The notes under the pieces were generated by a model that was not told the origin of the DNA, did not search any database, and worked only from the letters and a program-made list of their open reading frames with translations. The position numbers were made by a program, and so were the translations under genes. DNA of 12,596 nucleotides. It comes from an uncultured bacterium. Lineage in GTDB: Bacteria > Cyanobacteriota > Vampirovibrionia > Gastranaerophilales > Gastranaerophilaceae. Where the stretch lies: assembly GCA_900553205.1 (NCBI GenBank), contig USCK01000045.1, positions 1 through 12,596 of the forward strand, in the 5' to 3' direction. Shown one piece after another: positions 5,954-12,596 of the stretch (position 1 is the first letter of the stretch; every line of letters begins with the position of its first letter).

Positions 5954-7903
5954 TTAGTTAATATACTTTTTATTTCGTTCTGCTAATATTTTATCGGTTT
6001 CATAAAGGTATAAGGTTTCTTTTGGTTTAGGTTCTTCTTGCAAAAATATTGATAAATCAAATTTTCCAAAATCATCTTGTTCTTTCTTTTTCCTTACTGC
6101 TTTATCCATATTTGTATTTGCAATCTTTGAAACTTTAACATCTGTATCGAACTCTTTATTTGCACTGTTATAAGCAGCTTTGTAATTTTCATATTGTTCT
6201 TCAGGAGATATTGTAAGAGTTTGTTTAATATAAGCCTTGGCGACTTTGCTATTGCGTTTTTTAATAGACATAGCCTCTTTAAATTCTTCTTTAGATACTT
6301 TATTTGCATGTAATGCAGCAACAGCTTTTACAGCATTCACTGTTCCTATAAATTCATCATTCTCACATCTGAAAGCCCAAGCTTCTTTGTAATCTTCTAT
6401 ATCTCTGCGTAAATATACTCTCAAGCCCATTTTTGAAATCATCCAATCAGCCCAATAAGTTATCCCAAGAGTTGTATCTTTTATTCCGTTTCTTCTGATA
6501 GTAAAATCTTTTGAAGTTCTCATACAAAATAGTTTTAGAGCATCTTTTGTAGTTGTAATTTTTTCTTTAAATTCAGAATAGAAAAGTTCATCAGGACATA
6601 ACCCGTTTAAAGTTTTTCCTTGAGAAGGTCTTTTATTTAAAATATCTAAAATATATTTATCAAAAAGAAGTTTGAAATCTTCAAATTTCATAATCTTTCC
6701 GGACTTAATTTCTTTTGCGAGCTTTTGAGGTCTTTCTACGACATTACCACCTCTATAACCTATAAAATGTTTTGAAAGGATTTCCTTTATCTTCAAAAAA
6801 TCCCTTTCAACAGGCTTAGTCTGAGCATTATAAGGCAGAGCAAAATGGACTTCGATATTCAATTCTGCTAACATAGACTGAGTTTTTGTTTTGTTGGTTG
6901 AAATTTTTATACTTCGACGACCACCTGCAAAATCCTTTGAACGGTAATCTTTACCATTATCAATGATAACATCTTTAGGCAGTCCATACTTTTCAGCAGC
7001 ATAGTAAAAAGATTGGAAAATATAGTCAGAATTTGGATTTCCTGTTTGTAATATCCAACCGAGCCATTTACCTGATTTATAATCACGCCATACAGTAACC
7101 CAAGGAAAAACAACTTTATTATCTGAATCAAAACAGGCAACATCAATTTGAGCGTGATCTGATACCCAGACCTCATTACATAAAATATTTGAATAATCTC
7201 TTTCTATATATCCGCCATATTTTCTATTCCATGTTGTTTCGCCCATTCGTGCAAGATAAATACTTTGTTTTGGAATTTCTTTATCTAATCGGCGTTTAAA
7301 AGCCATATAACTTGGAAATGTTTCTCTTTTAGCATCAAACATTCTGATTGCATAACCAAGAGTTAAATCCCAACAACTTCTTATAGATGGTGCTCCTTCT
7401 ACTAAATACAAATTTTTAAAGTACTCAAATAAATTATCAGGAACAGTGGAGCCAGATAAATGTTTGCCGTGCTGCGATAACAAGCCGCTCAATCCATACC
7501 GAAAGAATCTTCTTCGCATTTTTATAACAGACGAATAAGATGTGTTTAACCACTTTTCATGTTCTAAATTCCACTTATCTATAAAATCTTTTAAAGCCTC
7601 TCCCCTTAATCCTTTTGATGCATTTATTATTGGTAAATATTTTTCAGCCTGTGCTTTTGCCCAATCGGGAGCTTCTGAATATTTAGTATTTATAACATCT
7701 TCTTTAAGATACTTATCTTGTGCAAAATCAGGCAAAGATTTTAAAAGAAGAAAGTAATGAGTTCTTTTTCCCCGTCTGATAATTTTAAAAGTATAGCAAC
7801 CTCTCCTACATTGCTTTTTAAGAGTTTGGATACTAAGTCCTAAAATTTCAGCAGATTTTTCTATATCTAACCATATATTTGTTTTGTCTTTATTTTCTTT
7901 CAT
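5954..7903 (-). CDS. Mu-family DDE transposase, copy 2 (649 aa)
   Basis: Cuts and joins element ends to target DNA. Visible order (numbering from ATG 7903): N-terminal Mu-type winged helix (about 8-65: WLDIEKSAEILGLS, then a basic turn RRGKRTHYF), linker helices, and an RNase H-like catalytic core with Asp249 (EVWVSDHAQID), Asp315 (VIIDNGKDY) and Glu366 (QTKPVERDF). A C-terminal beta-barrel (LGITYWADWM, GLRVYLRRD) and a charged tail follow. All three acidic residues are present and the length fits MuA-like enzymes, so it looks intact. ATG 7903 is chosen over GTG 7948: AAGGAT precedes it, and a putative -10 lies immediately upstream of that GTG. It shares little obvious sequence with the transposase at 9699-11723 beyond the family pattern. 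A small HTH gene follows it. Confidence 0.9.
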   Translation of the reverse strand: MKENKDKTNIWLDIEKSAEILGLSIQTLKKQCRRGCYTFKIIRRGKRTHYFLLLKSLPDFAQDKYLKEDVINTKYSEAPDWAKAQAEKYLPIINASKGLRGEALKDFIDKWNLEHEKWLNTSYSSVIKMRRRFFRYGLSGLLSQHGKHLSGSTVPDNLFEYFKNLYLVEGAPSIRSCWDLTLGYAIRMFDAKRETFPSYMAFKRRLDKEIPKQSIYLARMGETTWNRKYGGYIERDYSNILCNEVWVSDHAQIDVACFDSDNKVVFPWVTVWRDYKSGKWLGWILQTGNPNSDYIFQSFYYAAEKYGLPKDVIIDNGKDYRSKDFAGGRRSIKISTNKTKTQSMLAELNIEVHFALPYNAQTKPVERDFLKIKEILSKHFIGYRGGNVVERPQKLAKEIKSGKIMKFEDFKLLFDKYILDILNKRPSQGKTLNGLCPDELFYSEFKEKITTTKDALKLFCMRTSKDFTIRRNGIKDTTLGITYWADWMISKMGLRVYLRRDIEDYKEAWAFRCENDEFIGTVNAVKAVAALHANKVSKEEFKEAMSIKKRNSKVAKAYIKQTLTISPEEQYENYKAAYNSANKEFDTDVKVSKIANTNMDKAVRKKKEQDDFGKFDLSIFLQEEPKPKETLYLYETDKILAERNKKYIN

Positions 7904-7948
7904 AAATATCCTTATTTTAGCGTTATTAAAATCTCTTTTAAAGCCCAC

Positions 7949-7977
7949 TTAACATTCCGACATAAAATTTGTGACAA
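7949..7977 (-). promoter_or_regulatory. Putative promoter of the 649-aa transposase
   Basis: On the - strand TTGTCA (7972-7977) is followed, after exactly 17 bases, by TGTTAA (7949-7954). Transcription would start near 7942, downstream of the alternative GTG start and ~40 bases before the ATG at 7903. Confidence 0.4.
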
Positions 7978-8073
7978 TTTTAAAAGCTAAAATGCAGTAA
8001 TAATAAGATTTTTTAAAAATGCTATTTTTACAATATTCACCTCAAACACTTTATCTATCTGCTTTATAAAAAA

Positions 8074-8087
8074 GACAAATATTTGTC
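8074..8087. repeat. Perfect 14-bp palindrome GACAAATATTTGTC
   Basis: The palindrome has an A-run on its left and CTG plus a T6 run on its right. It could be an operator for the downstream transposase, about 100 bases upstream of the putative -35, or a weak bidirectional terminator. Confidence 0.55.
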
Positions 8088-8117
8088 CTGTTTTTTACGA
8101 AGAAATATGAAGTGGTC

Positions 8118-8144
8118 TTGACGAAATTTGTATTTGTATATAAT
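8118..8144 (+). promoter_or_regulatory. Putative + strand promoter with no gene downstream
   Basis: TTGACG (8118-8123) and TATAAT (8139-8144) are near-consensus but only 15 bases apart, which is short. No + strand gene follows. A transcript would run through the 8198-8223 palindrome and antisense to the gene at 8355-9020, so any product would be an untranslated or antisense RNA. Confidence 0.25.
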
Positions 8145-8197
8145 AGCTACCAAATTTTATTATATTTACTTCTACAGAATAATAAATAGGTAACATT

Positions 8198-8223
8198 TTG
8201 TGGTCGGGGAAATTTCCCCACAA
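8198..8223. repeat. 26-bp quasi-palindrome with GGGGAAATTTCCCC core
   Basis: A perfect 14-bp palindrome (8206-8219) lies within a longer one, TTGTGG (8198-8203) against CCACAA (8218-8223). It is strikingly GC-rich for its surroundings. It could be an operator, a recombination/element-end site or an RNA hairpin; no T-run marks it as a terminator. Confidence 0.6.
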
Positions 8224-8354
8224 GTAAACTTCAAAATCCGCTCTATACTTAAAAAAATATTTTCGAGAAATAAGCATAAATACTCTAAGATACTTATTGT
8301 CAAAGGAATACAACCCAAAAATAAAATCGGGGAAAAGTTTATGAAGTTCTATTG

Positions 8355-9020
8355 CTAAAATCCTGCTAATAGTTTTAAGTCGTAATACAAATCCTTAAAC
8401 TCTCTTTTTCTTCGCCATAAGGTTTCTGCTATTTTGTAATTTAAATTATTAGCCATTGTATTATGGGTTAAATTTCTTGAAATATAGCAATAAATAGTTG
8501 TAAACTCTGCTTTTTGGTCTGTAGAAAAGGTTTTATCCTCAGATGATTTCAAAAGATTTTCAGATACAAAAATTTGATTGTAGTATAGGTATAAATATAC
8601 TTCTTGATTAAAAAACTTTCTATGACGTGCTTTTTGTGGAGATTTTAGATAGTAAAAATCTAATTTTTGTTTTTGCCTATTGTAAATTAAAGTTCTAAAT
8701 ATTGTATAAATTTTTTGAACTTGATCTTCGCCAATATTTATAATATGAGATGCTTTTATCGAATTTATGTTTTCACAAAAACACCTTAATACAATATCAT
8801 TTATTATTGCAGGGTATGTTTTAAATATAGAATATTTTTGAGCTGAAAGTTTACTTTTTTGAAACACATATTCATTTTCTTGCTTTATTAGTTTATTTTC
8901 ATCAACAAATTTTGACAATATCGGTAAAAGTTCTGCTTTTGGGATTTCTGATAAAATTTCTAAATTTTCAAGCGTAAATTTGTTGAGCCTTTTGCAAAGT
9001 TTCAATATTTGTTCTTCCAT
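8355..9020 (-). CDS. Unidentified third transposition-operon protein, winged-helix-like (221 aa)
   Basis: I do not recognise this protein. Residues ~11-55 (LNKFTLENLEILSEIPKAEL, then DENKLIKQENEYVF) look like a winged helix. A second possible HTH follows (~90-112: SIKASHIINIGEDQVQKIYT), and the C-terminal half is Tyr/Phe-rich and basic. No catalytic or metal motif is visible. ATG 9020 lies inside the ATPase gene, a 53-base overlap; AAGGAA about nine bases upstream serves as ribosome site, implying coupled translation. It is third after a DDE transposase and an AAA ATPase, the slot that TniQ/TnsD holds in Tn5053/Tn7-like elements. A target-choice or DNA-binding role is therefore a fair guess, but I see no TniQ zinc motifs. 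Confidence 0.7.
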   Translation of the reverse strand: MEEQILKLCKRLNKFTLENLEILSEIPKAELLPILSKFVDENKLIKQENEYVFQKSKLSAQKYSIFKTYPAIINDIVLRCFCENINSIKASHIINIGEDQVQKIYTIFRTLIYNRQKQKLDFYYLKSPQKARHRKFFNQEVYLYLYYNQIFVSENLLKSSEDKTFSTDQKAEFTTIYCYISRNLTHNTMANNLNYKIAETLWRRKREFKDLYYDLKLLAGF

Positions 9021-9696
9021 ATAGCAGTTTCCTTAAAATATTTTCATCAATCTGTTTTAATTGATTTGTAATCGCAAGTTTTTCTATTTTATTTATCAAT
9101 TTAACAATTTGTCTAAATTGGTTAACTCTTGTTGCAAGATATTCTACACCATCAGGTGTAAAAGTGATTTGCGTTAATTCATTCAAAATCTGTTTTACAT
9201 CTTCAAAATCATATCGTTCAAACTTAAATGACTTATAAATCCTGTCTATAATATGAGGATATCTTGATAGTTTTTTATCAATGTTGCCCATTCCAACAAG
9301 CACTAAAGGACAAGAAGTTGTATCATACAAATCTCTCAGTGTTTCTATTGTATTTCTTTCAAGCAAGTAATCTACTTCGTCAATTATTATAGGTTTTGGA
9401 TTTTCTTGAAGTTTCTTCTCTATTAAATTAAAAGTTTCCTGAATATGCCAAAATGGTTCTTCACCTAATTCTTCTGCAATTTCAGATAACAGCCACCGAC
9501 TTGTCATACCTTGGTTTGCTCTTACATAAATGCAATCATTTTTAAAAGTCCACCACTTTATAGTTTCTGATTTTCCGAGTCCATATTCTCCATAAACAAG
9601 AATAATTTTAGGTATATTATTAGGTAGTTGTTTTACCTCCTCCATTAATGATACAAAGTTTTTGACGTTCTTTGTTTTTACAAATACTTTATTCAT
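8968..9696 (-). CDS. MuB/TniB/TnsC-type AAA ATPase of the transposon
   Basis: 242 residues, a compact AAA+ ATPase. Walker A is GEYGLGKS (36-43); Walker B is KPIIIDEVDYLL (101-112, Asp106/Glu107); the sensor-1 strand is LVLVGMGN (131-138), followed by KKLSRYPHIIDRIYKSF, which is typical of MuB/TniB proteins. The C-terminal part is a helical lid (FTPDGVEYLATRVNQFRQIV). In the family such ATPases form filaments on target DNA, recruit the DDE transposase, stimulate strand transfer and give target immunity. The ATG at 9696 lies two bases after the transposase stop, and its ribosome site (AAGGAG) is inside the last codons of that gene. It overlaps the next gene by 53 bases. It therefore pairs with the transposase at 9699-11723, not obviously with the second one. 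Confidence 0.9.
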   Translation of the reverse strand: MNKVFVKTKNVKNFVSLMEEVKQLPNNIPKIILVYGEYGLGKSETIKWWTFKNDCIYVRANQGMTSRWLLSEIAEELGEEPFWHIQETFNLIEKKLQENPKPIIIDEVDYLLERNTIETLRDLYDTTSCPLVLVGMGNIDKKLSRYPHIIDRIYKSFKFERYDFEDVKQILNELTQITFTPDGVEYLATRVNQFRQIVKLINKIEKLAITNQLKQIDENILRKLLYGRTNIETLQKAQQIYA

Positions 9697-9698
9697 CT

Positions 9699-11723
9699 TT
9701 ATACTCCTTCTTGGTCAAATACATTTTTCTCATTATGTTCGCAATCTGCGTATAAATTGGCATACTCATCACTATTTAAATACCCCTCAAGCCACTTTCT
9801 TTGTTCAGGATTGGTACAGCCGTATTTCATTAACCATTCATATTTTTCATAATCAGCGTTAAATACTGGAATATTCATTTGCTGTTCCCGAAAGTTTAAT
9901 TTGCGTTTTAGTGGTGTTTTAGTCTGTTCAAATTTTTCAATTTCAATAACTTCTTCCTGTTCAATCTCTATAGCTTCCACTTTTTCTTTAGGGAAATATT
10001 TTAAAAACTCTTTTTTCACTCTCTTAAATCTGCGTTGCTGTTTTTGTATTTGTTGCTTTAATTGTTCCATATCTTTTACTGTTCCTAAATGATTTGCCAT
10101 TGGATGAACTTTTTCAACTTGTCTTGCGATACATAAAAATTCACCTTTTATTGAATATACAAGGACTTTTGAAAGGTCAAACAAACTGTATTTTATAAAT
10201 ACTTTTTCTCTTAAATCCAATAAATAATCACTCCTATAATGCATTCCAAGAAATGTTATTCCATGTTTATTTATTGTCCTTGCTTCTGTTTTCAACATAA
10301 GATCATTCAAAATACTTTTATCAATGTTTTCTTTTGAAATATCATTTAACATCTCTTGAATAGTTTTTGAACGGTTATTAGGACAAGGTTTTGAATTATG
10401 GTAATCTAGCCAGCAATCTATAAATTTTATTGTTTCTTGAATCGTTGGAATATAGTTTTTTGTTAACTTATTATGCATATCTCTATGCAATTTTTCTCCT
10501 CGTTTCATCCAAGCAGGTTTATTTTCAACACTTGTCCCAATATAACTTGTCATCATTTTTTCAAACTCTTCTTGAAATTCAAGGAAGAATCTTTCAATAA
10601 CTTTTGCTCTTGCATTATATGGTTTTGCAAAAACTGATTTTATTCCAAGTTTTGCATAAATCCCATTAAATCCCGCTTCGTCAAAATTTATATTTTGGAA
10701 ATATTTTGCTTTAAATGCTTTTCCGTTATCTTGATAAACTACTTTTGGAATCAAGCCGAGATTTAAAATAGAATTTCTTAATGCACTTGCTATGCATTGA
10801 GTATTCTCACTCATCATAATTTCATATCCGACTAATGCTGTTGATTTCCAATCTAAAAAGCCGACCAAAGTTGCTCTGGTCGGCTTCCCTGTAAATGGAT
10901 TAATTATTTGAAAATTAAGAACATGTCCATCAGCTATCAAAACATCTCCTACTTCAATTTTAGAAATATCTCGTTCTATATACGGTTCAATTTTATCGTG
11001 GTATGCTTTTTCACCTTCTCTAAACAAAATCCACTTTGAATAATTGTTTTTCTTAAAATTCTCCGCAAATCTTCTGAATGTTAGATTACAAGGAATATTT
11101 TCATATCCTCGCTTTTCTAGAATATGTTTTGTTAAATTTATAGCTTTTCCGATACTAAATTTATTGGGGTGTAACAAATATTTCAAAAATACCTGTTTCA
11201 TTTCATCATTCAAAATCGTATTATATTCACCTTGTTTATTAGTTTTGCGTTTTTGTAAAAGCCCATCTGTTCCATAATTTTCAAACATCTTAACCCAGCG
11301 ATGAAGTGTACCTATAGAAATTGAACCAACAAACTTATATATTTGGGGCAAATACATTCCACTGTTATATAAATCTAAAAATACTGAATCAGCCTCTTTT
11401 TTAGTCGAATATTTTTTACGAATATTATACAAGGCAGTTACTATATCCACTCTTGCAAGTGCTGTTAATCTTGCATTTTCTGATACAAAATTCACCTTGT
11501 TTTCAAATGAAACAATTGATGTTGTTTTTAATTCTTCTTCATCTAATCTATCTTGTATATCCGGTTCTAATGAAGAATAAAGAATTTCATATGATTTTCC
11601 GCCTCTTACTTCAACTTCTCTTGCAATATATTTACCTTGGTTAATTGCAAGTCTTATCGAACGGGTACTTTTTAAGCCTTTTAATTCTGCAATTTGTTTA
11701 ATGTTAACATACGTATTGTTCAT
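9699..11723 (-). CDS. Mu-family DDE transposase, copy 1 (674 aa)
   Basis: The main transposase of a MuA/MuB-type pair. Numbering from ATG 11723: N-terminal Mu-type winged helix (about 4-60: YVNIKQIAELKGLKSTRSIR, then EVEVRGGKSYEI), helical DNA-binding linker (to ~240), and catalytic core with Asp265 (VLIADGHVL), Asp332 (VVYQDNGKAF) and Glu377 (KVIERFF). These spacings are close to phage MuA (D269, D336, E392). A beta-barrel (FLGMHYRSDYLL) and a charged tail (QQRRFKRVKKEFLKYF) follow; in MuA this tail contacts MuB. All catalytic residues are present. ATG 11723 is favoured over GTG 11762 because the protein pattern starts there, although its ribosome site is weak. Directly downstream lies the AAA ATPase. 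Confidence 0.9.
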   Translation of the reverse strand: MNNTYVNIKQIAELKGLKSTRSIRLAINQGKYIAREVEVRGGKSYEILYSSLEPDIQDRLDEEELKTTSIVSFENKVNFVSENARLTALARVDIVTALYNIRKKYSTKKEADSVFLDLYNSGMYLPQIYKFVGSISIGTLHRWVKMFENYGTDGLLQKRKTNKQGEYNTILNDEMKQVFLKYLLHPNKFSIGKAINLTKHILEKRGYENIPCNLTFRRFAENFKKNNYSKWILFREGEKAYHDKIEPYIERDISKIEVGDVLIADGHVLNFQIINPFTGKPTRATLVGFLDWKSTALVGYEIMMSENTQCIASALRNSILNLGLIPKVVYQDNGKAFKAKYFQNINFDEAGFNGIYAKLGIKSVFAKPYNARAKVIERFFLEFQEEFEKMMTSYIGTSVENKPAWMKRGEKLHRDMHNKLTKNYIPTIQETIKFIDCWLDYHNSKPCPNNRSKTIQEMLNDISKENIDKSILNDLMLKTEARTINKHGITFLGMHYRSDYLLDLREKVFIKYSLFDLSKVLVYSIKGEFLCIARQVEKVHPMANHLGTVKDMEQLKQQIQKQQRRFKRVKKEFLKYFPKEKVEAIEIEQEEVIEIEKFEQTKTPLKRKLNFREQQMNIPVFNADYEKYEWLMKYGCTNPEQRKWLEGYLNSDEYANLYADCEHNEKNVFDQEGV

Positions 11724-11848
11724 CGTACATACATTAACTCGTTTTAATCTATAATGGAACACAATTACTAAGGATTGTGTTGTTTTGTATTGATAAAATT
11801 TGTATTTAATTTTAATTTTTAAATTGCAACAAAATAAACCTTTGTTTA
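11724..11848. other. Upstream region of the transposase operon; candidate right boundary of the element
   Basis: No gene seen. It holds the AACACAAT/ATTGTGTT inverted repeat and AT-rich DNA with ATAAAATTTGT (11793-11803). The plus strand ends of Mu-type elements finish in CA, and AAATTGCAACA (11822-11832) is one candidate edge. No target duplication matching the left side was found, and no convincing - strand promoter was seen. Confidence 0.3.
11758..11781. repeat. Inverted repeat AACACAAT-N8-ATTGTGTT
   Basis: Two perfect 8-base arms (11758-11765, 11774-11781) flank TACTAAGG, 35 bases upstream of the transposase ATG. The arm-to-arm spacing suits a dimeric repressor. It could be an operator for the transposase operon or a transposase binding site near the element end. 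Confidence 0.55.
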
Positions 11849-11857
11849 TGCTATAAT
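11849..11857 (+). promoter_or_regulatory. Extended -10 promoter of the right-edge gene
   Basis: TGCTATAAT is a perfect extended -10 (TG at 11849-11850, TATAAT at 11852-11857). The only -35-like word, TTGCAA (11824-11829), is too far away at 22 bases. Start of transcription would be near 11864, giving a very short leader that begins about at the AAAGGAG ribosome site (11864-11870). Confidence 0.5.
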
Positions 11858-11875
11858 CACCCTAAAGGAGTTGTT

Positions 11876-12596
11876 ATGACACTAAAAGGTGGTTCTGCTG
11901 ATAAAGCCGGGAATGTATATGAATCGTATTGGGCAGTAGAAGAAATGTGTCGTATATTGCTTGATAAAGAAAATTCCTCTTCAATTTATTTTGAAAAGCC
12001 AGATGAAATAAAAGATGGCTATGAGTACATTGTAACTAAAGGAGAAAAGAAGTATTGTACACAGGTTAAAAATTATGATATCGAATGGACAATTTCAAAT
12101 CTTTATAGCAAGAGGATTTTACATAATTTTATAAAAAGAATTGATGAAGATAAAAATGCTGTATGTGTATTTCTATCATCAAGCAATACGGAACTAGACG
12201 AAATTGTAGCTAGAGCTATAAAGGCAGAAAATAAATCTACGTTTTTCAATTCTATGATTACATCTGAAAAAACAAAGGATATTATTTCTAAATTACGTGA
12301 AAAAATTACAAGCATAAAATTTACTGATAAAGATATAACTTCAGAGGACTTTCAATATAATCTTGATAATTATATTTTTGATTTTTTAAGAAGAATAGAG
12401 ACTAGGATTAAAGATAATAATACATTAAAAAAAGATACCATTAATTTGATTAACTGTATATTTAAGTCTCCAACTTCAGATGATATTTTTAGTTCACTTT
12501 TTCGTTTTTCTCAAGAAAGATATAATGAAAAATTTACAAAACTGGATTTAATAAGATATTTACAAGAAGATAAAGGATTCGTTTTTAATGATTATA
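11876..12596 (+). CDS. N-terminal part of a likely defence protein with Mrr/Cap4-like nuclease domain (3' end outside window)
   Basis: The frame stays open for 240 codons to the window edge. ATG 11876 follows AAAGGAG by five bases. It starts MTLKGGSADKAGNVYESYW, then FEKPDEIKDGYEYIV and KKYCTQVKNYD. The GG-x-A-D-K-A-G-N-x-Y-E opening and the D...E...QVK pattern are typical of PD-(D/E)xK-fold (Mrr/Cap4/DUF4297-like) domains at the start of large defence proteins, which often continue into STAND/NACHT ATPase modules. Family assignment is from memory of this pattern; the catalytic role is inferred. The remainder visible (to ~240) is helical, with no P-loop yet. With its own promoter and orientation, it is independent of the transposase operon beside it. 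Confidence 0.6.
   Translation, partial: MTLKGGSADKAGNVYESYWAVEEMCRILLDKENSSSIYFEKPDEIKDGYEYIVTKGEKKYCTQVKNYDIEWTISNLYSKRILHNFIKRIDEDKNAVCVFLSSSNTELDEIVARAIKAENKSTFFNSMITSEKTKDIISKLREKITSIKFTDKDITSEDFQYNLDNYIFDFLRRIETRIKDNNTLKKDTINLINCIFKSPTSDDIFSSLFRFSQERYNEKFTKLDLIRYLQEDKGFVFNDY

Larger units (their letters stand above)
7978..8354. other. Palindrome-rich gap between the two transposase blocks
   Basis: About 380 bases without a supported gene. A weak 72-codon - strand frame (8095-8313) has a TTG start and no ribosome site. The stretch holds two strong palindromes, a + strand promoter-like sequence (8118-8144) and a second copy of TCGGGGAAA (8204-8212, 8327-8335). This is the natural place for an internal element end if two elements are joined here. 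Confidence 0.5.

Noticed and set aside
7904..7948. GTG 7948 as transposase start
   Set aside because: No ribosome site, and it abuts a putative -10; ATG 7903 has AAGGAT.
8095..8313. 72-aa - strand ORF between the transposase blocks
   Set aside because: TTG start, no ribosome site, contains the palindrome, no recognisable pattern.
7962..11807. Repeated AAATTTGTATTT and ATAAAATTTGT words as transposon end repeats
   Set aside because: Found at 8124, 11796 and 7962/11793, but in direct orientation and purely AT-rich; chance is likely.
4343..11875. CRISPR-associated or Tn7 transposon
   Set aside because: No cas genes, no CRISPR repeats, no TnsA endonuclease and no visible TniQ motifs.
4343..11875. 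Complete Mu-like prophage
   Set aside because: Only transposition genes, an HTH protein and small unknown genes; no portal, large terminase, capsid or tail genes in the window.

Overview
The window is a very AT-rich piece of bacterial DNA (by eye roughly 30% G+C) that uses the standard code and strong AGGAGG-type ribosome sites. It looks like accessory DNA: a defence island that carries Mu-family transposition genes. I cannot name the host. An AT-rich gut-type bacterium is possible, but no housekeeping or marker gene is present.

Left part (1-4342, all + strand): the 3' end of hsdM and a complete hsdS form the modification and specificity genes of a type I restriction-modification system. hsdR is not in view. 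HsdS carries an extra C-terminal domain of about 190 residues. A gap of 392 bases follows, with three clear inverted repeats. After it comes a 562-residue reverse transcriptase with an intact YCDD active site and no retron, group II intron or DGR hallmarks. It fits best with the 'unknown group'/Abi-type antiviral reverse transcriptases (DRT systems). In DRT2 and DRT9 the RT works with a structured RNA encoded just upstream, so the structured gap here is the best candidate for an undescribed RT-ncRNA pair. The opposite strand of this gap also has a stop-free frame of 76 codons, with an extended -10, a perfect AGGAGG and an ATG.

Middle and right part (4435-11723): four small unidentified + strand genes (4435-5526) converge, 4 bases apart, on a long block of - strand genes. 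Read in the - direction this block holds: a MuA/TniA-type DDE transposase (11723-9699), a MuB/TniB-type AAA ATPase (9696-8968) and an unknown winged-helix-like protein overlapping it by 53 bases (9020-8355). A 450-base gap with palindromes follows, then a second, clearly different Mu-family DDE transposase (7903-5954) and a small DUF1804-like HTH protein (5944-5531). Both transposases keep all three acidic catalytic residues. I could not fix the element ends or a target-site duplication, so one two-transposase element and two neighbouring or nested elements both remain possible.

Right edge (11876-12596, + strand): the first 240 residues of a gene that runs off the window. It has its own extended -10 promoter and ribosome site. 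Its start (GGSADKAGN..YE, then QVK) resembles the Mrr/Cap4-like nuclease domain found at the N terminus of large anti-phage proteins. The transposition genes therefore lie between a restriction/RT cluster and another likely defence gene.
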